This document shows, piece by piece, positions 10,932-22,988 of a stretch of 64,000 nt of DNA. The notes under the pieces were generated by a model. The model saw nothing but the letters and a program-made list of their open reading frames with translations. It did no database searches and had not been told where the DNA came from. The translations under genes were made by a program, and so were the position numbers. The DNA is from Xanthomonas sontii (GTDB lineage Bacteria; Pseudomonadota; Gammaproteobacteria; Xanthomonadales; Xanthomonadaceae). Location: positions 3,966,001 through 4,030,000 of the forward strand of contig NZ_CP132342.1 in NCBI RefSeq assembly GCF_040529055.1. The letters are read 5' to 3'. Position 1 is the first letter of the stretch; every line of letters begins with the position of its first letter.

Positions 10932-10988
10932 CCGCCCGTTGCGGGCGGCGCGGGATGGCGGGACCGGCGCGCATCGGCGCGCCGGTCC
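10932..10988 (-). terminator. Two strong GC hairpins 3' of the lipoprotein gene
   Basis: A 12-bp perfect stem with a 4-nt loop at 10961-10988 (GGACCGGCGCGC / GCGCGCCGGTCC) and a 7-bp stem at 10932-10948 (CCGCCCG-TTG-CGGGCGG) lie just beyond the stop at 10998. No T-run follows, so classical intrinsic termination is not evident. They may be a transcript-end or mRNA-stabilising structure. Confidence 0.45.
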
Positions 10989-10997
10989 GCACGGGGC

Positions 10998-11492
10998 TTA
11001 CTTGGCTTCGACGAAGATGTAGTCGGCGCCGGTCGGCTTGACCACGGCTTCGACGCGGGCGTTGTCGGCCGGAGCGCCGATGTAGACCACGCGCACGCCC
11101 TTCATGCTGTTGGCCTCGACCTTGGCGAACGCGGCGGCGATCAGGTCGGCCATCTTGGCCGAGGCCGAGGAACCGAACGCCAGCATGTTGCCCGGCTGGA
11201 TGCCGCGGCCGATGGCGGTGGTGGCGCTTTCGACCTGGCGCTCGTACTTGGCCTGGAACTCCGGATCCGATTCCGGCGGCAGGTAGTACAGGAACGGGCT
11301 GTTGGTGACGTTGCCCATGTTCTGGATCGCCACTTCCTGCAGGTACTTCTTCCAGCCGGCATCGTCGTCCTTGGCCGGGGCGGTCAGCGCGGGCTGCGCG
11401 TCGGCGGCCGGCTTGGCGGCCTCTTCCTTCTTGCAGGCGGTGAAGCCCAGGGCCAGCGAAGCGATCAGCAACGCGCGTGCGGTGGTGTTCAT
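10998..11492 (-). CDS. Small lipoprotein of unknown function
   Basis: Product of 164 residues. Residues 1-20 form a lipoprotein signal with lipobox LGFTAC (Cys20), followed by a Lys/Glu/Ala/Pro-rich linker to about residue 45. The compact domain contains WKKYLQEVAIQNMGNVTNSPFLYYLPPES and ends with GADYIFVEAK. Residue +2 after Cys is Lys, not Asp, so outer-membrane sorting is expected. I do not recognise a catalytic motif. It probably has its own promoter, because the gaps to the neighbouring genes are 40 bp (coaD side) and over 200 bp (ferredoxin side). Confidence 0.85.
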   Translation of the reverse strand: MNTTARALLIASLALGFTACKKEEAAKPAADAQPALTAPAKDDDAGWKKYLQEVAIQNMGNVTNSPFLYYLPPESDPEFQAKYERQVESATTAIGRGIQPGNMLAFGSSASAKMADLIAAAFAKVEANSMKGVRVVYIGAPADNARVEAVVKPTGADYIFVEAK

Positions 11493-11532
11493 GGAACGGC
11501 TCCCTCTGTGTCGTCAGTGAATGGTGGTCGGC

Positions 11533-12846
<1,314 letters not shown>

Positions 12847-12863
12847 TCATGGAGCACCTACCG

Positions 12864-14768
<1,905 letters not shown>

Positions 14769-14797
14769 GCCTGAGACATGTGGTCGCGAAAAGAACG

Positions 14798-14826
14798 AAG
14801 CCGGCATGCGCCGGCTTTGTTTTTTT
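14798..14826 (+). terminator. Rho-independent terminator of htpG
   Basis: Perfect 8-bp stem AAGCCGGC / GCCGGCTT (14798-14817) with a 4-nt loop, followed by a T-rich run TGTTTTTTT. It begins 30 bp after the htpG stop. Confidence 0.92.
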
Positions 14827-15184
14827 ACACGGCCCTCCGAGTACCCGAAGCCCAACAACCTTGCAGGATTCCGGTTCCGCGTTACGGTTGTTGGCTCAAG
14901 GCAGAACATGGCGTGGGCACCAGTTCGAACCGGCCGGCGTGATCACAGCCATGTCCTTCTCAGCCCGCAAACGCGCGCACCGATGGGACAAGGCGCTCTG
15001 GCGTGCAGCTCGACACTGTGTGCCGCCATACCATCCACTGCCTACCCCACTTGACACTGCCTACCACTTCTTCACGCTGACCAGCTGTTTATCTACCACA
15101 AACAAAGATACGCGATAGCGATCGAAATAAATAATGCCAGCATTAGCAGCACAAAACAGACACAGAAAATCCCCTGCCTTAAAT
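14827..15184. other. Intergenic region grading from GC-rich to AT-rich
   Basis: No convincing gene. Base composition falls sharply from about 15040 onward. Short open frames here have no recognisable domains or ribosome-binding sites. It is the left flank of the atypical AT-rich patch carrying the small membrane protein. Confidence 0.5.
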
Positions 15185-15475
15185 TTACTTGAACTGCACA
15201 TCAACTCTATTTATCGATTTCAACAAAATGCCGCAAATCAAGAGGAGAGAAAGGCCAACAACAGCCACAGCATTCATCAAAAAAAGATCAAACCAGCTCA
15301 AAAACACCACATGGCCATGCTGGTTATACTGGTAGATCTTGCCAATCGAATAATTTGCAACGCTGGGACTACCCGAAATGACTACCCTGGCAATGTAGGG
15401 CTCGCCAATAAAAACCATGGCAGCGCCAGCAAGAAAACTCGGAATTACGAAAAATCTTGCAACCTTAGTCTTCAT
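15185..15475 (-). CDS. Small membrane protein of unknown function in an AT-rich patch
   Basis: Product of 96 residues. One hydrophobic helix lies at about 8-30 (FFVIPSFLAGAAMVFIGEPYIARVV, interrupted by charged residues) and a stronger one at about 63-87 (FLMNAVAVVGLSLLLICGILL). The central loop is polar, with KIYQYNQHGHVV. Codon use is far more AT-rich than all neighbours, suggesting acquisition by transfer. The start is the ATG at 15475; a weak purine-rich GGTGAT sits upstream. No transposase or integrase remnant was seen. The translated pattern looks protein-like, but I do not recognise a family. Confidence 0.6.
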   Translation of the reverse strand: MKTKVARFFVIPSFLAGAAMVFIGEPYIARVVISGSPSVANYSIGKIYQYNQHGHVVFLSWFDLFLMNAVAVVGLSLLLICGILLKSINRVDVQFK

Positions 15476-15839
15476 TGATCACCAACTATCAATTGCGCAC
15501 CAGCATGCGTTGAAGGCTCCACACTACCAAGCCAAACCAACATCCCTTGCAGGACCGGCTGACCTTGTTGAATTATCGAATGCGCTCAGGGCTGGCCGTC
15601 AAGGAAATTCCACGCGCCCGATGAGCGGTCTCCCGCTTAGCTGAAACGTTGGACGTCGTCAGTCTGATCAGTTGCGCAATCCCGAGGGATCAGTCATGAC
15701 GCTACCTCGGATGTAGTGCAGGCATGCAAGATACCTGCCCGGCACGCTGGTAGAGCTGCCTGGTGACCTGCCGCTGCCAGGCTTTTCGCGAAGCGCCGCG
15801 CAGGCGAGAATCCGCGTCACTTCCTGGCCACCCTCCTCG
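15476..15839. other. Intergenic region upstream of the Ldh-family gene
   Basis: AT-rich at its left end and returning to normal composition by about 15640. No gene is supported. It must carry the promoter of the following gene, but no clear -35/-10 pair stands out. Confidence 0.45.
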
Positions 15840-16862
15840 ATGAACAGCAACCCCACCCTCACGCTGTCCCTGGACCAGGCCACCACCCTGGTCGAACGCA
15901 TCCTGACCCACGCCGGCTTCAGCCCGGCGCACGTGCAGGCGCTCACCCACACCATCGTCGCCGGCGAACGCGACGGCTGCGCCTCGCACGGGTTGTACCG
16001 GACGCTCGGCTGCGTGGCGACGCTGCGCAACGGCAAGGTGGTGGGCGATGCCGAGCCTGCCGTGCACGATCATGCGCCCGGCATCGTCCGGGTCGATGCA
16101 CGCGGCGGGTTCTCGCTGCTGGCGTTCGAGCGTGGGCTGCCGCTGTTGATCGAGAAGACCCGTGCCAATGGCCTGGCGGCGCTGGCGATCAACCATTGCG
16201 TGCATTTCTCTGCGCTGTGGCCGGAAGTCGAACGCATCACCGACGCTGGGTTGGTCGCGCTGATCTGCAACCCCAGTCATGCCTGGGTGACCCCGGCCGG
16301 CGGCCGCACGCCGCTGCTGGGCACCAACCCGCTGGCGTTCGGCTGGCCGCGCGCGGATGCGCCGCCGTTCGTGTTCGACTTCGCCACCAGCGCGGTGGCG
16401 CGCGGCGAGATCGAGCTGCGCCGCCGCGCCGGCCAGCCGATTCCAGAAGGCTGGGGTGTGGACGCGGCGGGCGCGCCGACCACCGATCCGGCCGCAGTCG
16501 CCGACGGCGGCGCGATGCTGACCTTCGGCAGCCACAAGGGCTCGGCGCTGTCGGCGATGATCGAACTGATCGCCGGGCCGTTGATCGGCGACCTCACCAG
16601 CGCCGAATCGCTGGCGCACGACGCCGGTACCGGCGCGGCGCCCTACCACGGCGAACTGATTCTGGCGCTGGATCCGGCGCGCTTTCTCGGCGCCGATCGC
16701 GCCGCACACCTGGCCCGTGCGGAAGCCTTTTTTGCGGCCTACGAGGCCACCGGGGCACGCTTGCCGTCGCAACGCCGTTACCAGGCGCGGGAACGCAGCC
16801 GCAGCGAAGGCGTGCGGATTCCGCAGGCCCTGCATCAGGATCTGCTGGCCTTGCTCGACTGA
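15840..16862 (+). CDS. Ldh/DpkA-family NAD(P)H-dependent imino-acid reductase (Delta1-piperideine/pyrroline-2-carboxylate reductase-like)
   Basis: Malate/L-lactate dehydrogenase type 2 superfamily protein of 340 residues. Family segments are present: ERDGCASHGLYR near the N terminus, the INHCVHFSALWPEVE region, NPSHAWVTPAGG, LLGTNPLAFGWP, FDFATSAVARGEIE and GSHKGSALSAMIELIAG. By pattern it resembles DpkA/LhpD enzymes, which reduce Delta1-pyrroline-2-carboxylate to proline or Delta1-piperideine-2-carboxylate to pipecolate. Such reductases serve hydroxyproline (3-hydroxyproline) metabolism in pseudomonads, so its place next to the 37-kb cluster is suggestive. It is on the opposite strand, with no visible Shine-Dalgarno. 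Other Ldh-family substrates remain possible. Confidence 0.8.
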   Translation: MNSNPTLTLSLDQATTLVERILTHAGFSPAHVQALTHTIVAGERDGCASHGLYRTLGCVATLRNGKVVGDAEPAVHDHAPGIVRVDARGGFSLLAFERGLPLLIEKTRANGLAALAINHCVHFSALWPEVERITDAGLVALICNPSHAWVTPAGGRTPLLGTNPLAFGWPRADAPPFVFDFATSAVARGEIELRRRAGQPIPEGWGVDAAGAPTTDPAAVADGGAMLTFGSHKGSALSAMIELIAGPLIGDLTSAESLAHDAGTGAAPYHGELILALDPARFLGADRAAHLARAEAFFAAYEATGARLPSQRRYQARERSRSEGVRIPQALHQDLLALLD

Positions 16863-16918
16863 AGAAGACTATTGGTAACGCGCTTCAACGTGACTCAGCG
16901 GGACATGCCGTTGTCGCA

Positions 16919-16982
16919 TAGAGACGGCGTCAGCCGCGACCGGCATTACTGGTGAGGCGTCGCGGCTAAAGTCGCTTCTACA
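16919..16982. repeat. REP-like AGCCGCGAC inverted-repeat element, copy 1
   Basis: Two inverted arms, with CAGCCGCGAC on the left and GTCGCGGCTAAAGTCGC on the right, flank a central spacer. The same arms recur at 40519-40555 (half element) and 58234-58296. No protein is encoded. Confidence 0.75.
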
Positions 16983-17134
16983 ATTGAGCTTCAGCGCATC
17001 GTGTGCTCGTGTCATGCGCGCGCCAGATGCGGGTGAGCAAGCGCCCCGCCCGCACGATCCGCGGGCAGGAACGGCATTAGCGCCGACGTGGAATCCCGCT
17101 AGCAGGTGGAATCGCGCCTGGCCGTGCGGACCGC

Positions 17135-17151
17135 GGCGGGTTCTACCCGCC
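17135..17151 (-). terminator. Hairpin downstream of the TonB receptor gene
   Basis: Perfect 7-bp stem GGCGGGT-TCT-ACCCGCC, 42 bp beyond the receptor stop, without a T-run. Possible transcript end structure. Confidence 0.35.
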
Positions 17152-17192
17152 ACGGCACTGTCACCTACTCGCCTGCGCAATCAGGCTCCGCC

Positions 17193-20069
17193 TCAGAACT
17201 TCACCGTCGCCCGCGCCCAGTAGTAGCGGCCGAGCAGATCGTAGGTGGCCACGTCGGTGTTGGCGTTGGTGACGTTGTTGGCGTAGTACAGCGGCGGCTG
17301 CCGATCGGCCAGGTTGTCCACGCCCACCTCGAAGCGGGTGTTCCACGGCTTGACCTGATAGCCCACCTGCACGCTGTGGTAGACGTAGGCGCCGATATCG
17401 CGGACCACGGCGGGCTGGTCGGCATCGGCCGACAGGCTCTGGCGGGTATCGGCGCTGCCGATCTCGGTGCGGCCGATGTAGCGCACGCGCCACGACGCGC
17501 TCCAGTCGCCCAGGTTCCAGTTCAGCGTGCCAAGCGCGCGCCAGCGCGGGAAGTTGCCGTAGGCGTAGGTGTACTTGCCGGCGTTGTGGATGGTGACGGT
17601 GCTGGCGTCGGTGGTGTCGGGATTGATGTCGTAGCGGATCACGTAGGTACCGTTGAGGCCGGCGCTGAAGTTGCCCCAGGCGGTGTCCGGCAGGCGGTAG
17701 GTGAGGCTGAAGTCCGCGCCGCTGGCCCACAGCTTGCCGAGGTTCACGGTGGGCTCGGCGATGTAGTTGACGGTGCCGTTGTCGTTGCGGTGGATCAGCG
17801 CGCAGAACGCGCTGGCGTCGTTGGCGTAGCACTGGTTGAGCACGGTCTGCGCCGAGACCTGGGTGATGGTGTCCTTGAGGTTGATCTTCCACAGGTCCGC
17901 GCTCATCGACAGGCCCTCGACCCAACCCGGGTCGTAGACCACGCCGAAGTCGTAGGACATGCCGGTCTCCGGCTTGAGCTGGTAGCCAGCCACCGCCGCG
18001 CCCGACGCCTTGGCGCCGACCTGGTTGTCGGCCTGCTGGTAGCTGCCGTCGGTGGGCACGTTGGCGCAGGCCGCGGCATGGCCGCCGGTATAGCCATTGC
18101 ACGGGTCGGTGACCGACGGCGAGTCGCCGGCCACGCCGGCATACAGCTCGCCGATGTTGGGCGCACGGAACACCTGCGAGGCGGTCCCGCGCAGCAGCAG
18201 GTTCTCGATCGGGCGGTACTCCAGCGAGATCTTGCTGTTGGTCTTGCTGCCGACGGTGTCGTAGTCGGAGAAGCGGCTGCCCACGGTCAGGTTGAGCGAG
18301 TGCACGCCGGGCAGGCCGGCGAGCAGCGGGAACAACGCTTCCGCATAGGCTTCCTTGACGCTGAAGCTGCCGCCGAGCACCGAGGCGCAGAACTCGATCA
18401 CGCCGCACATGCCGTTCTCGTCGCCGGTCCACAGCGGATCGGCGGCGGTGCTGGTGCTTTCCTTGCGATAGGAGACACCCACGGCCAGGCTCGCGGTGCC
18501 GGCCGGCAGTGCGAACAGCTCACCGTTGGCGTTGGCCTCGAACTGCTTGACCGTATAGACGTTGGTGACGATCGGATTGACCACCAGCGCTTCCAGCGCC
18601 GCCTTGTTGCTGGCGGCGTTGAGGTTGAACACGTCGATCGGGGTGCAGCCGGCGATCGGCGTGCCGGCGCTGCCGCACTTGACCGTGCCGTCGGCGGCGA
18701 GGAACGACGGCCCGACCGCGGCGTTGAAGCCGGCGTAGTCGAGGAAGCCGTAGTTGATCGACTTCTGCTTGACCTTGCCGTAGTTGAGGCTGGCGTCCCA
18801 CTGCCAGGAACTGTCGCCGAAGCTGCCGCGCAGGCCGGGATTGATCTGGAAATTGTAGGTGTTGTACTCGTAGCGGCGGTTGCCCAGCACCGTGGCGCGG
18901 GTGTTGAAGTTGTTGTACGAGGTGCCGGTGCCGCGGTCGGTGCCGAAGTTGACCCCGAACGGGTTGTAGTAGCTGGCGGAGGAGACCAGGAAGTTGTCGC
19001 CGTTGGCGAAGATCGGGATCGGCGCGATGATCGAGGACGAGGTGGTCTTGCTGAAATAGGTGTTGACGTAACCTTCCAGGTGATCGTTGAAGCGATAGCT
19101 GCCGAGCACGAAGGCGTTGGTGCGTTCCTGCGGGGTCTGCAGCAGGTTGTACGGCTGGTAGTTGTAGGAATCGGTAGAAGCGACGTAGCAGTGGTACTGG
19201 CTGGCGTTGGTGGGGCTGCTGCTGCCGCCGTTGAAGGTGACCCGCGAACAGCCGTTGCTGGCCGCCAGCGCCTTGGCCGCGGCAGAGCCGTCGTTGAAGC
19301 TGATGCTGCCGGTCGGCGTGGCCGAGGAGCCCTGCTTCACCCCGACGCCGTCGATCAGCGACAGCGCGTCCTTGGAGTAGGCGCGCGCGCCCGCCGAGAC
19401 CGGGTCGATGTCGTGGTAGGACAGGCCGGCGACGATGCTGCCGCGCTCGCCGGTCTTGCCGGCGGTGAGCGAGAAGTTGCGGCGGTTGCCGTCGCTGCGC
19501 GAGCTGGTGCCGAAGTCGGCGCTGGCCTCGATGCCGTCGAAGCCCTTGCGCAGGATGAAGTTGACCACGCCGCCGATCGCGTCCGAGCCGTACACCGCCG
19601 AGGCACCGTCGCTGAGCACTTCCACCCGCTCGATCATGGTCGCCGGGATCGCATTGACGTCGTTGCTGGCCAGGCGCGTGCCGTTGACCAGGACCAGGGT
19701 GCGCTTGTCGCCGAGGCCGCGCAGCGAGATCACCGAGGCGCCGGTGCCGCCGCCGTTGTTGGTATTGGGGTTGGTGGCGTTGCCGGCGATCGACGGCAGT
19801 TCCTGCACCAGATCGCCCAGCGTGGCCTTGCCGGTGGCTTCGATCTGCGCGCGACTGATGGTCACCACCGGATTGGCGGTCTCGGTGTCGACGCGGCGCA
19901 GGCGCGAGCCGGTGACCACGATGCTGTCCAGCGTCTGGGTGGTGCTGTCGGCGCTCGCCTCCTGCGCCTGTGCCGCCCCTGCGCTCCCCAGCGACAGGGC
20001 GGTGGCGACTGCCAGCGCCAGCGGCGTCGCGGCATGACGGAAGGAAGGGCGTGGCTGCGGAAACGACAT
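17193..20069 (-). CDS. TonB-dependent outer-membrane receptor 1 (oligosaccharide type)
   Basis: Outer-membrane transporter of 958 residues powered by TonB-ExbBD. A signal peptide (1-36, ending AGAAQAQ) is followed by a TonB-box-like LDSIVVTGSR, the plug domain (about 50-165, with SLRGLGDKRTLVLVNGTR and SDGASAVYGSDAIGGVVNFILRKGF) and a large beta-barrel ending in the aromatic C terminus ATVKF. Several Cys pairs lie in extracellular loops. It is a paralogue of the receptor at 31558-34386, which shares YNPFG, GDSSWQWDA, CGxxGxxIAGCTPI and FRAPxxGxLY. Context next to arabinosidases suggests uptake of arabinose-containing oligosaccharides. The gene has a long upstream region carrying a shared operator-like site. 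Confidence 0.93.
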   Translation of the reverse strand: MSFPQPRPSFRHAATPLALAVATALSLGSAGAAQAQEASADSTTQTLDSIVVTGSRLRRVDTETANPVVTISRAQIEATGKATLGDLVQELPSIAGNATNPNTNNGGGTGASVISLRGLGDKRTLVLVNGTRLASNDVNAIPATMIERVEVLSDGASAVYGSDAIGGVVNFILRKGFDGIEASADFGTSSRSDGNRRNFSLTAGKTGERGSIVAGLSYHDIDPVSAGARAYSKDALSLIDGVGVKQGSSATPTGSISFNDGSAAAKALAASNGCSRVTFNGGSSSPTNASQYHCYVASTDSYNYQPYNLLQTPQERTNAFVLGSYRFNDHLEGYVNTYFSKTTSSSIIAPIPIFANGDNFLVSSASYYNPFGVNFGTDRGTGTSYNNFNTRATVLGNRRYEYNTYNFQINPGLRGSFGDSSWQWDASLNYGKVKQKSINYGFLDYAGFNAAVGPSFLAADGTVKCGSAGTPIAGCTPIDVFNLNAASNKAALEALVVNPIVTNVYTVKQFEANANGELFALPAGTASLAVGVSYRKESTSTAADPLWTGDENGMCGVIEFCASVLGGSFSVKEAYAEALFPLLAGLPGVHSLNLTVGSRFSDYDTVGSKTNSKISLEYRPIENLLLRGTASQVFRAPNIGELYAGVAGDSPSVTDPCNGYTGGHAAACANVPTDGSYQQADNQVGAKASGAAVAGYQLKPETGMSYDFGVVYDPGWVEGLSMSADLWKINLKDTITQVSAQTVLNQCYANDASAFCALIHRNDNGTVNYIAEPTVNLGKLWASGADFSLTYRLPDTAWGNFSAGLNGTYVIRYDINPDTTDASTVTIHNAGKYTYAYGNFPRWRALGTLNWNLGDWSASWRVRYIGRTEIGSADTRQSLSADADQPAVVRDIGAYVYHSVQVGYQVKPWNTRFEVGVDNLADRQPPLYYANNVTNANTDVATYDLLGRYYWARATVKF

Positions 20070-20573
20070 GGGGCGGGCTCCTGGAAGGTGGCGAGACGAG
20101 ACAGCGAAAAACGCAGGCCGAACGACGCCATGCCGGCGCCATGCCGACGGACGGACCTGCTGGACGGTGGCGCCTGCGCGGCGCCTGCGGCGGCGTGCCT
20201 GCACCGGACCACGACGGCCTGGCGCACAACGGGGAGGCCGATCTCCTGCGCGCACGGCCGGTGCGCGGCTCCCCGCTCCTGCGATGACGTCCGACGACGA
20301 TGGCGGCGCTCCGGTGGCGCGCGCCGGCGCCACGGCCGGTACGACGATGCGATCAGATTTTCATCACGCGGTCACACTGTGCCGTGTGCGCACGCCCGCG
20401 TCTTGTCGCGATTCGCGGTTTCGCATGCGGAATCACGCATGGTCATGTGGGGCTCCGCGCCTGCACGTGGCAACGTGCCGCGGCATGGCGCAGTGTCGCG
20501 CGAACACGACCACGACAGGCACACACTGCAATCGACCGTGCGCGGCGATGGCAACGAGTCGCGCCATGCCGCG
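20070..20573. other. Intergenic region between TonB receptor 1 and the GH127/146 gene
   Basis: About 500 bp with no supported gene. It contains operator block A and, nearer the receptor, a long probable 5' leader. Short open frames here have no ribosome-binding sites or recognisable content. Confidence 0.6.
20370..20440 (-). promoter_or_regulatory. Conserved promoter/operator block A (upstream of TonB receptor 1)
   Basis: Read on the minus strand, it holds TGCGTGATTCCGCA (20439-20426, inside a 16-bp ATGCG-N6-CGCAT inverted repeat), exactly 19 nt, then ACAAGAC (20406-20400), about 20 nt, then CACAGTGTGACC (20381-20370). Blocks B, C and D upstream of three other transcription units have the same order and the same 19-nt gap. 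The start codon at 20069 lies about 300 bp downstream, implying a long leader. The binding protein is unknown. Confidence 0.7.
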
Positions 20574-22988
20574 TCACGCCGGGATCAGCCAGCCGCCGAA
20601 CAGCGGGCCGGCGGTGTCGCCGTGCTGCGGCTCGATGCGCACGACCAACGGCTGGGCATCCCGGGTGAGCGCCGGCGGCAGCGGGTAATCGCGGTCGACG
20701 AAATCGATCACCTGGCCGCGCTCCACCGCCACTTCCACGGCCAGCTTGCCGTTGATCAGGATGTTGAAACGGCCCTTGTCGCTGCCCCAGAAGCGCAGCC
20801 GCAGCGCCAGTGGCTGCGCGCTGCCGCGCATGCGGAACTCGACGAAGCCCTTGCCGCGCACGTCGCGGCACTGCTGGCGACGGTAGGCGCCACCGAAGGA
20901 GGTATCGCTGCGCAACTGGTGGGCCTGCTCGGAGGCCTCGTCGCCGAACTGGATCATGTCCACCGCGATCGCACGCAGCTTGTCCTGCTCGGCCTGGCGC
21001 CGCGCCCGCCGCTGCGCTTCCTGCGCCCACTGCGCAGGATCCATACGCTTGAAATACAGCGCGCTGCGGCGCTCGTACTGTGCGTAGAACGGGACGAAGG
21101 TCAGGCCCGTCGGTTGCGTGCTGCTGGCCAGGAAATGGCCGGGCTGCGGCAGCTCGACGAAGCCGCGCAGCGGATCGGCCGCGGCCACCAGCGCCGGGTC
21201 CGGCGCGTCGTACGGCGTACTCACCGGCCCCAGGTCGGCGGCCAGCGCCAGCGGACCGCGCATCACCACCACCGTGTCCGCATCGCCGGCGGCGTGTTCC
21301 AGCCGCAGCGGCGTGGCCAGGTCCAGGTCGATCACGTCGCCGGCGCGCCAGTCGCGCTCCAGCGCCAGATAGCCATCGGCCAATGCAGCACGCGCGGGCT
21401 TGCCGTTCACGCGCAGGGTATAGCGGCCCTCGCACCAGGCCGGCACCCGCAACAGCAGCCGCCGCGGCGCGCGTGCGCCGGCACGCAGCACCTGCAGGCG
21501 CACCTTGCCGTTGTCGGGCACGCCACTGTCCAGTTCCAGCGACAGGTCGCGCTCGCTCCAGTCCAGCCGCGAGGGGATATAGAGATTCACGTACAGCGAG
21601 GTGGCGTCCTGCCAGTAGATCGCATCGCCGAACTGCGCATGCGCTTCCATGCCGCTGCCGACGCAGCACCAGAACGAATCGAACTTGTCGGAGAAGCCGC
21701 GCTCGCCGCCGCTGATCATCGGCGTCATGTAGGTGAACATGCCGGTGGCCGGATGCTGCGCGGCCATGGTGTGGTTGTGCAGCGTGCGCTCGTAGTAGTC
21801 GAAGTAGCGTGCCTGCGGCGTCCACTGGTACAGGTGCCGGGTCAGCTTGAGCATGTTGTAGCTGTTGCAATGCTCGCAGGTCTGCTCGGTCAGGAAGGCG
21901 GCGATGGTGTCCGGCTCCTGGAAATACTCGCGGTCGGCATTGCCGCCGATCACATAGCTGTAGTGCGCGGTCACCGTCTCCCAGAAGAAGCGCGCCGCCG
22001 CGGCCGCATCGGCATCGCCGGCGACCTCGAACTGGCGCGCCTCGCCGATGAACTTGGGCACCTGGGTGTTGGCGTGGATGTGCGGCAGTGCGTCGCGCCC
22101 GGCCGCGGCCGGGTCGATCACCTTCTCGTGGCGCAGGCGCTTGCCGATGGCGATCCAGCGCGCATCGCCGGTGCGCGCGCCCAGTTCGATGTAGGACTCG
22201 TTGAGCCCGCCGAACTCGGTATCCAGCAAGGTCTGCATCTGCGCATGGTCGAGCGCGTCGAACACACCGGCGAGATAGCCGGCCAGCGGCAACAGCACCT
22301 GCAGCGCTTGTGCGTTGCCGGCCAGTTCTTGCGCGTCGAGCAAGCCGGCGAACAGTTTGTGCACCGTGTACAGCGGCGACCAGCTACCGTTGAGATTGAA
22401 CTTGCTGCCCTTGATGACGCCGCGGCGCACTTCCTCGAACACCACTTTGCCGCTGTCGATGGCGCCGTTGTCGTTCTTGCGGGTGAGCCCGCCGACGTAG
22501 CCGTCCGCGTCCTTGGCCTGCGCGCGCGCCAGCTCGGCGACGATGTAGTCGATGCGCTCGCGCAGTGCGGGATCGCGGGTCTGCGCGTGCATCTTCGCCA
22601 GTGCGCTGAGGTAGTGGCCCAGCGTGTGGCCGGCGATGGTGTCGCCCTCCCAGCCGCCGTACACCGCGCCCTTCGGCGGCAGGCCGGCGTACTGCAGGAA
22701 GTTGTGCAGCAGGCGGTCCGGCTCCAGTTCCAGCAGGTAGCGGCGGTTGGTCTGCAACGAGTCCAGGAACAGCGACGGCTTCAGCGTGACCTGCTGCAAG
22801 GGCAGCGCCTGCACCCGTCCGGGCGTGGACGCGGCGGCGTCCAGCGGGAAGCGCAGCAGCCCGGCGGCCACCGCCAGTGCGCTCCATTGCAGGAAGCGGC
22901 GCCGCGAGGGATCCAGCGCGGCGCCGGCCGCGTCGGCAGCTGCGTGCGCGCAGGCGGCGCCATGCCGATGCATGCCCTGCCCGCTCAT
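20574..22988 (-). CDS. Glycoside hydrolase GH127/GH146 (beta-L-arabinofuranosidase-like), Tat-exported
   Basis: Exported enzyme of 804 residues. A twin-arginine signal (SRRRFLQWSALAVAAGLL) begins near residue 28. The (alpha/alpha)6 catalytic domain carries a Cys-zinc active site like that of HypBA1: Glu372 and Cys374 in EHCNSYNMLK, and Cys441-Cys442 in FWCCVGSGMEAH. In HypBA1 the first cysteine of the CC pair is the nucleophile. C-terminal beta domains follow, as in the longer family members. Expected substrate is terminal beta-L-arabinofuranose, as found on hydroxyproline of plant extensins. The ATG at 22988 gives a short N-region before the Tat motif. It lies between TonB receptor 1 and svx and has its own operator block D. 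GH127 versus GH146 cannot be settled by eye. Confidence 0.88.
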   Translation of the reverse strand: MSGQGMHRHGAACAHAAADAAGAALDPSRRRFLQWSALAVAAGLLRFPLDAAASTPGRVQALPLQQVTLKPSLFLDSLQTNRRYLLELEPDRLLHNFLQYAGLPPKGAVYGGWEGDTIAGHTLGHYLSALAKMHAQTRDPALRERIDYIVAELARAQAKDADGYVGGLTRKNDNGAIDSGKVVFEEVRRGVIKGSKFNLNGSWSPLYTVHKLFAGLLDAQELAGNAQALQVLLPLAGYLAGVFDALDHAQMQTLLDTEFGGLNESYIELGARTGDARWIAIGKRLRHEKVIDPAAAGRDALPHIHANTQVPKFIGEARQFEVAGDADAAAAARFFWETVTAHYSYVIGGNADREYFQEPDTIAAFLTEQTCEHCNSYNMLKLTRHLYQWTPQARYFDYYERTLHNHTMAAQHPATGMFTYMTPMISGGERGFSDKFDSFWCCVGSGMEAHAQFGDAIYWQDATSLYVNLYIPSRLDWSERDLSLELDSGVPDNGKVRLQVLRAGARAPRRLLLRVPAWCEGRYTLRVNGKPARAALADGYLALERDWRAGDVIDLDLATPLRLEHAAGDADTVVVMRGPLALAADLGPVSTPYDAPDPALVAAADPLRGFVELPQPGHFLASSTQPTGLTFVPFYAQYERRSALYFKRMDPAQWAQEAQRRARRQAEQDKLRAIAVDMIQFGDEASEQAHQLRSDTSFGGAYRRQQCRDVRGKGFVEFRMRGSAQPLALRLRFWGSDKGRFNILINGKLAVEVAVERGQVIDFVDRDYPLPPALTRDAQPLVVRIEPQHGDTAGPLFGGWLIPA

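Noticed and set aside
14827..15184. A mobile-element remnant in the AT-rich flank
   Set aside because: No transposase or integrase motifs, no terminal inverted repeats and no target duplication could be found by eye.
15803..15816. GGCGAGAATCCGCG upstream of the Ldh-family gene as a further operator
   Set aside because: Three mismatches to the consensus, no ACAAGAC element, and too close to the start codon for the geometry of blocks A-D.
16813..16825. TGCGGATTCCGCA palindrome resembling the shared operator
   Set aside because: It is 13 rather than 14 bp, lies inside the coding sequence of the Ldh-family gene in a conserved peptide region, and has no ACAAGAC partner.
20401..20430. HrpX PIP box (TTCG-N16-TTCG type) near TonB receptor 1
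   Set aside because: TTCG tetranucleotides occur but not with the required spacing to each other and to a -10 box; the region is better explained by the shared operator block.
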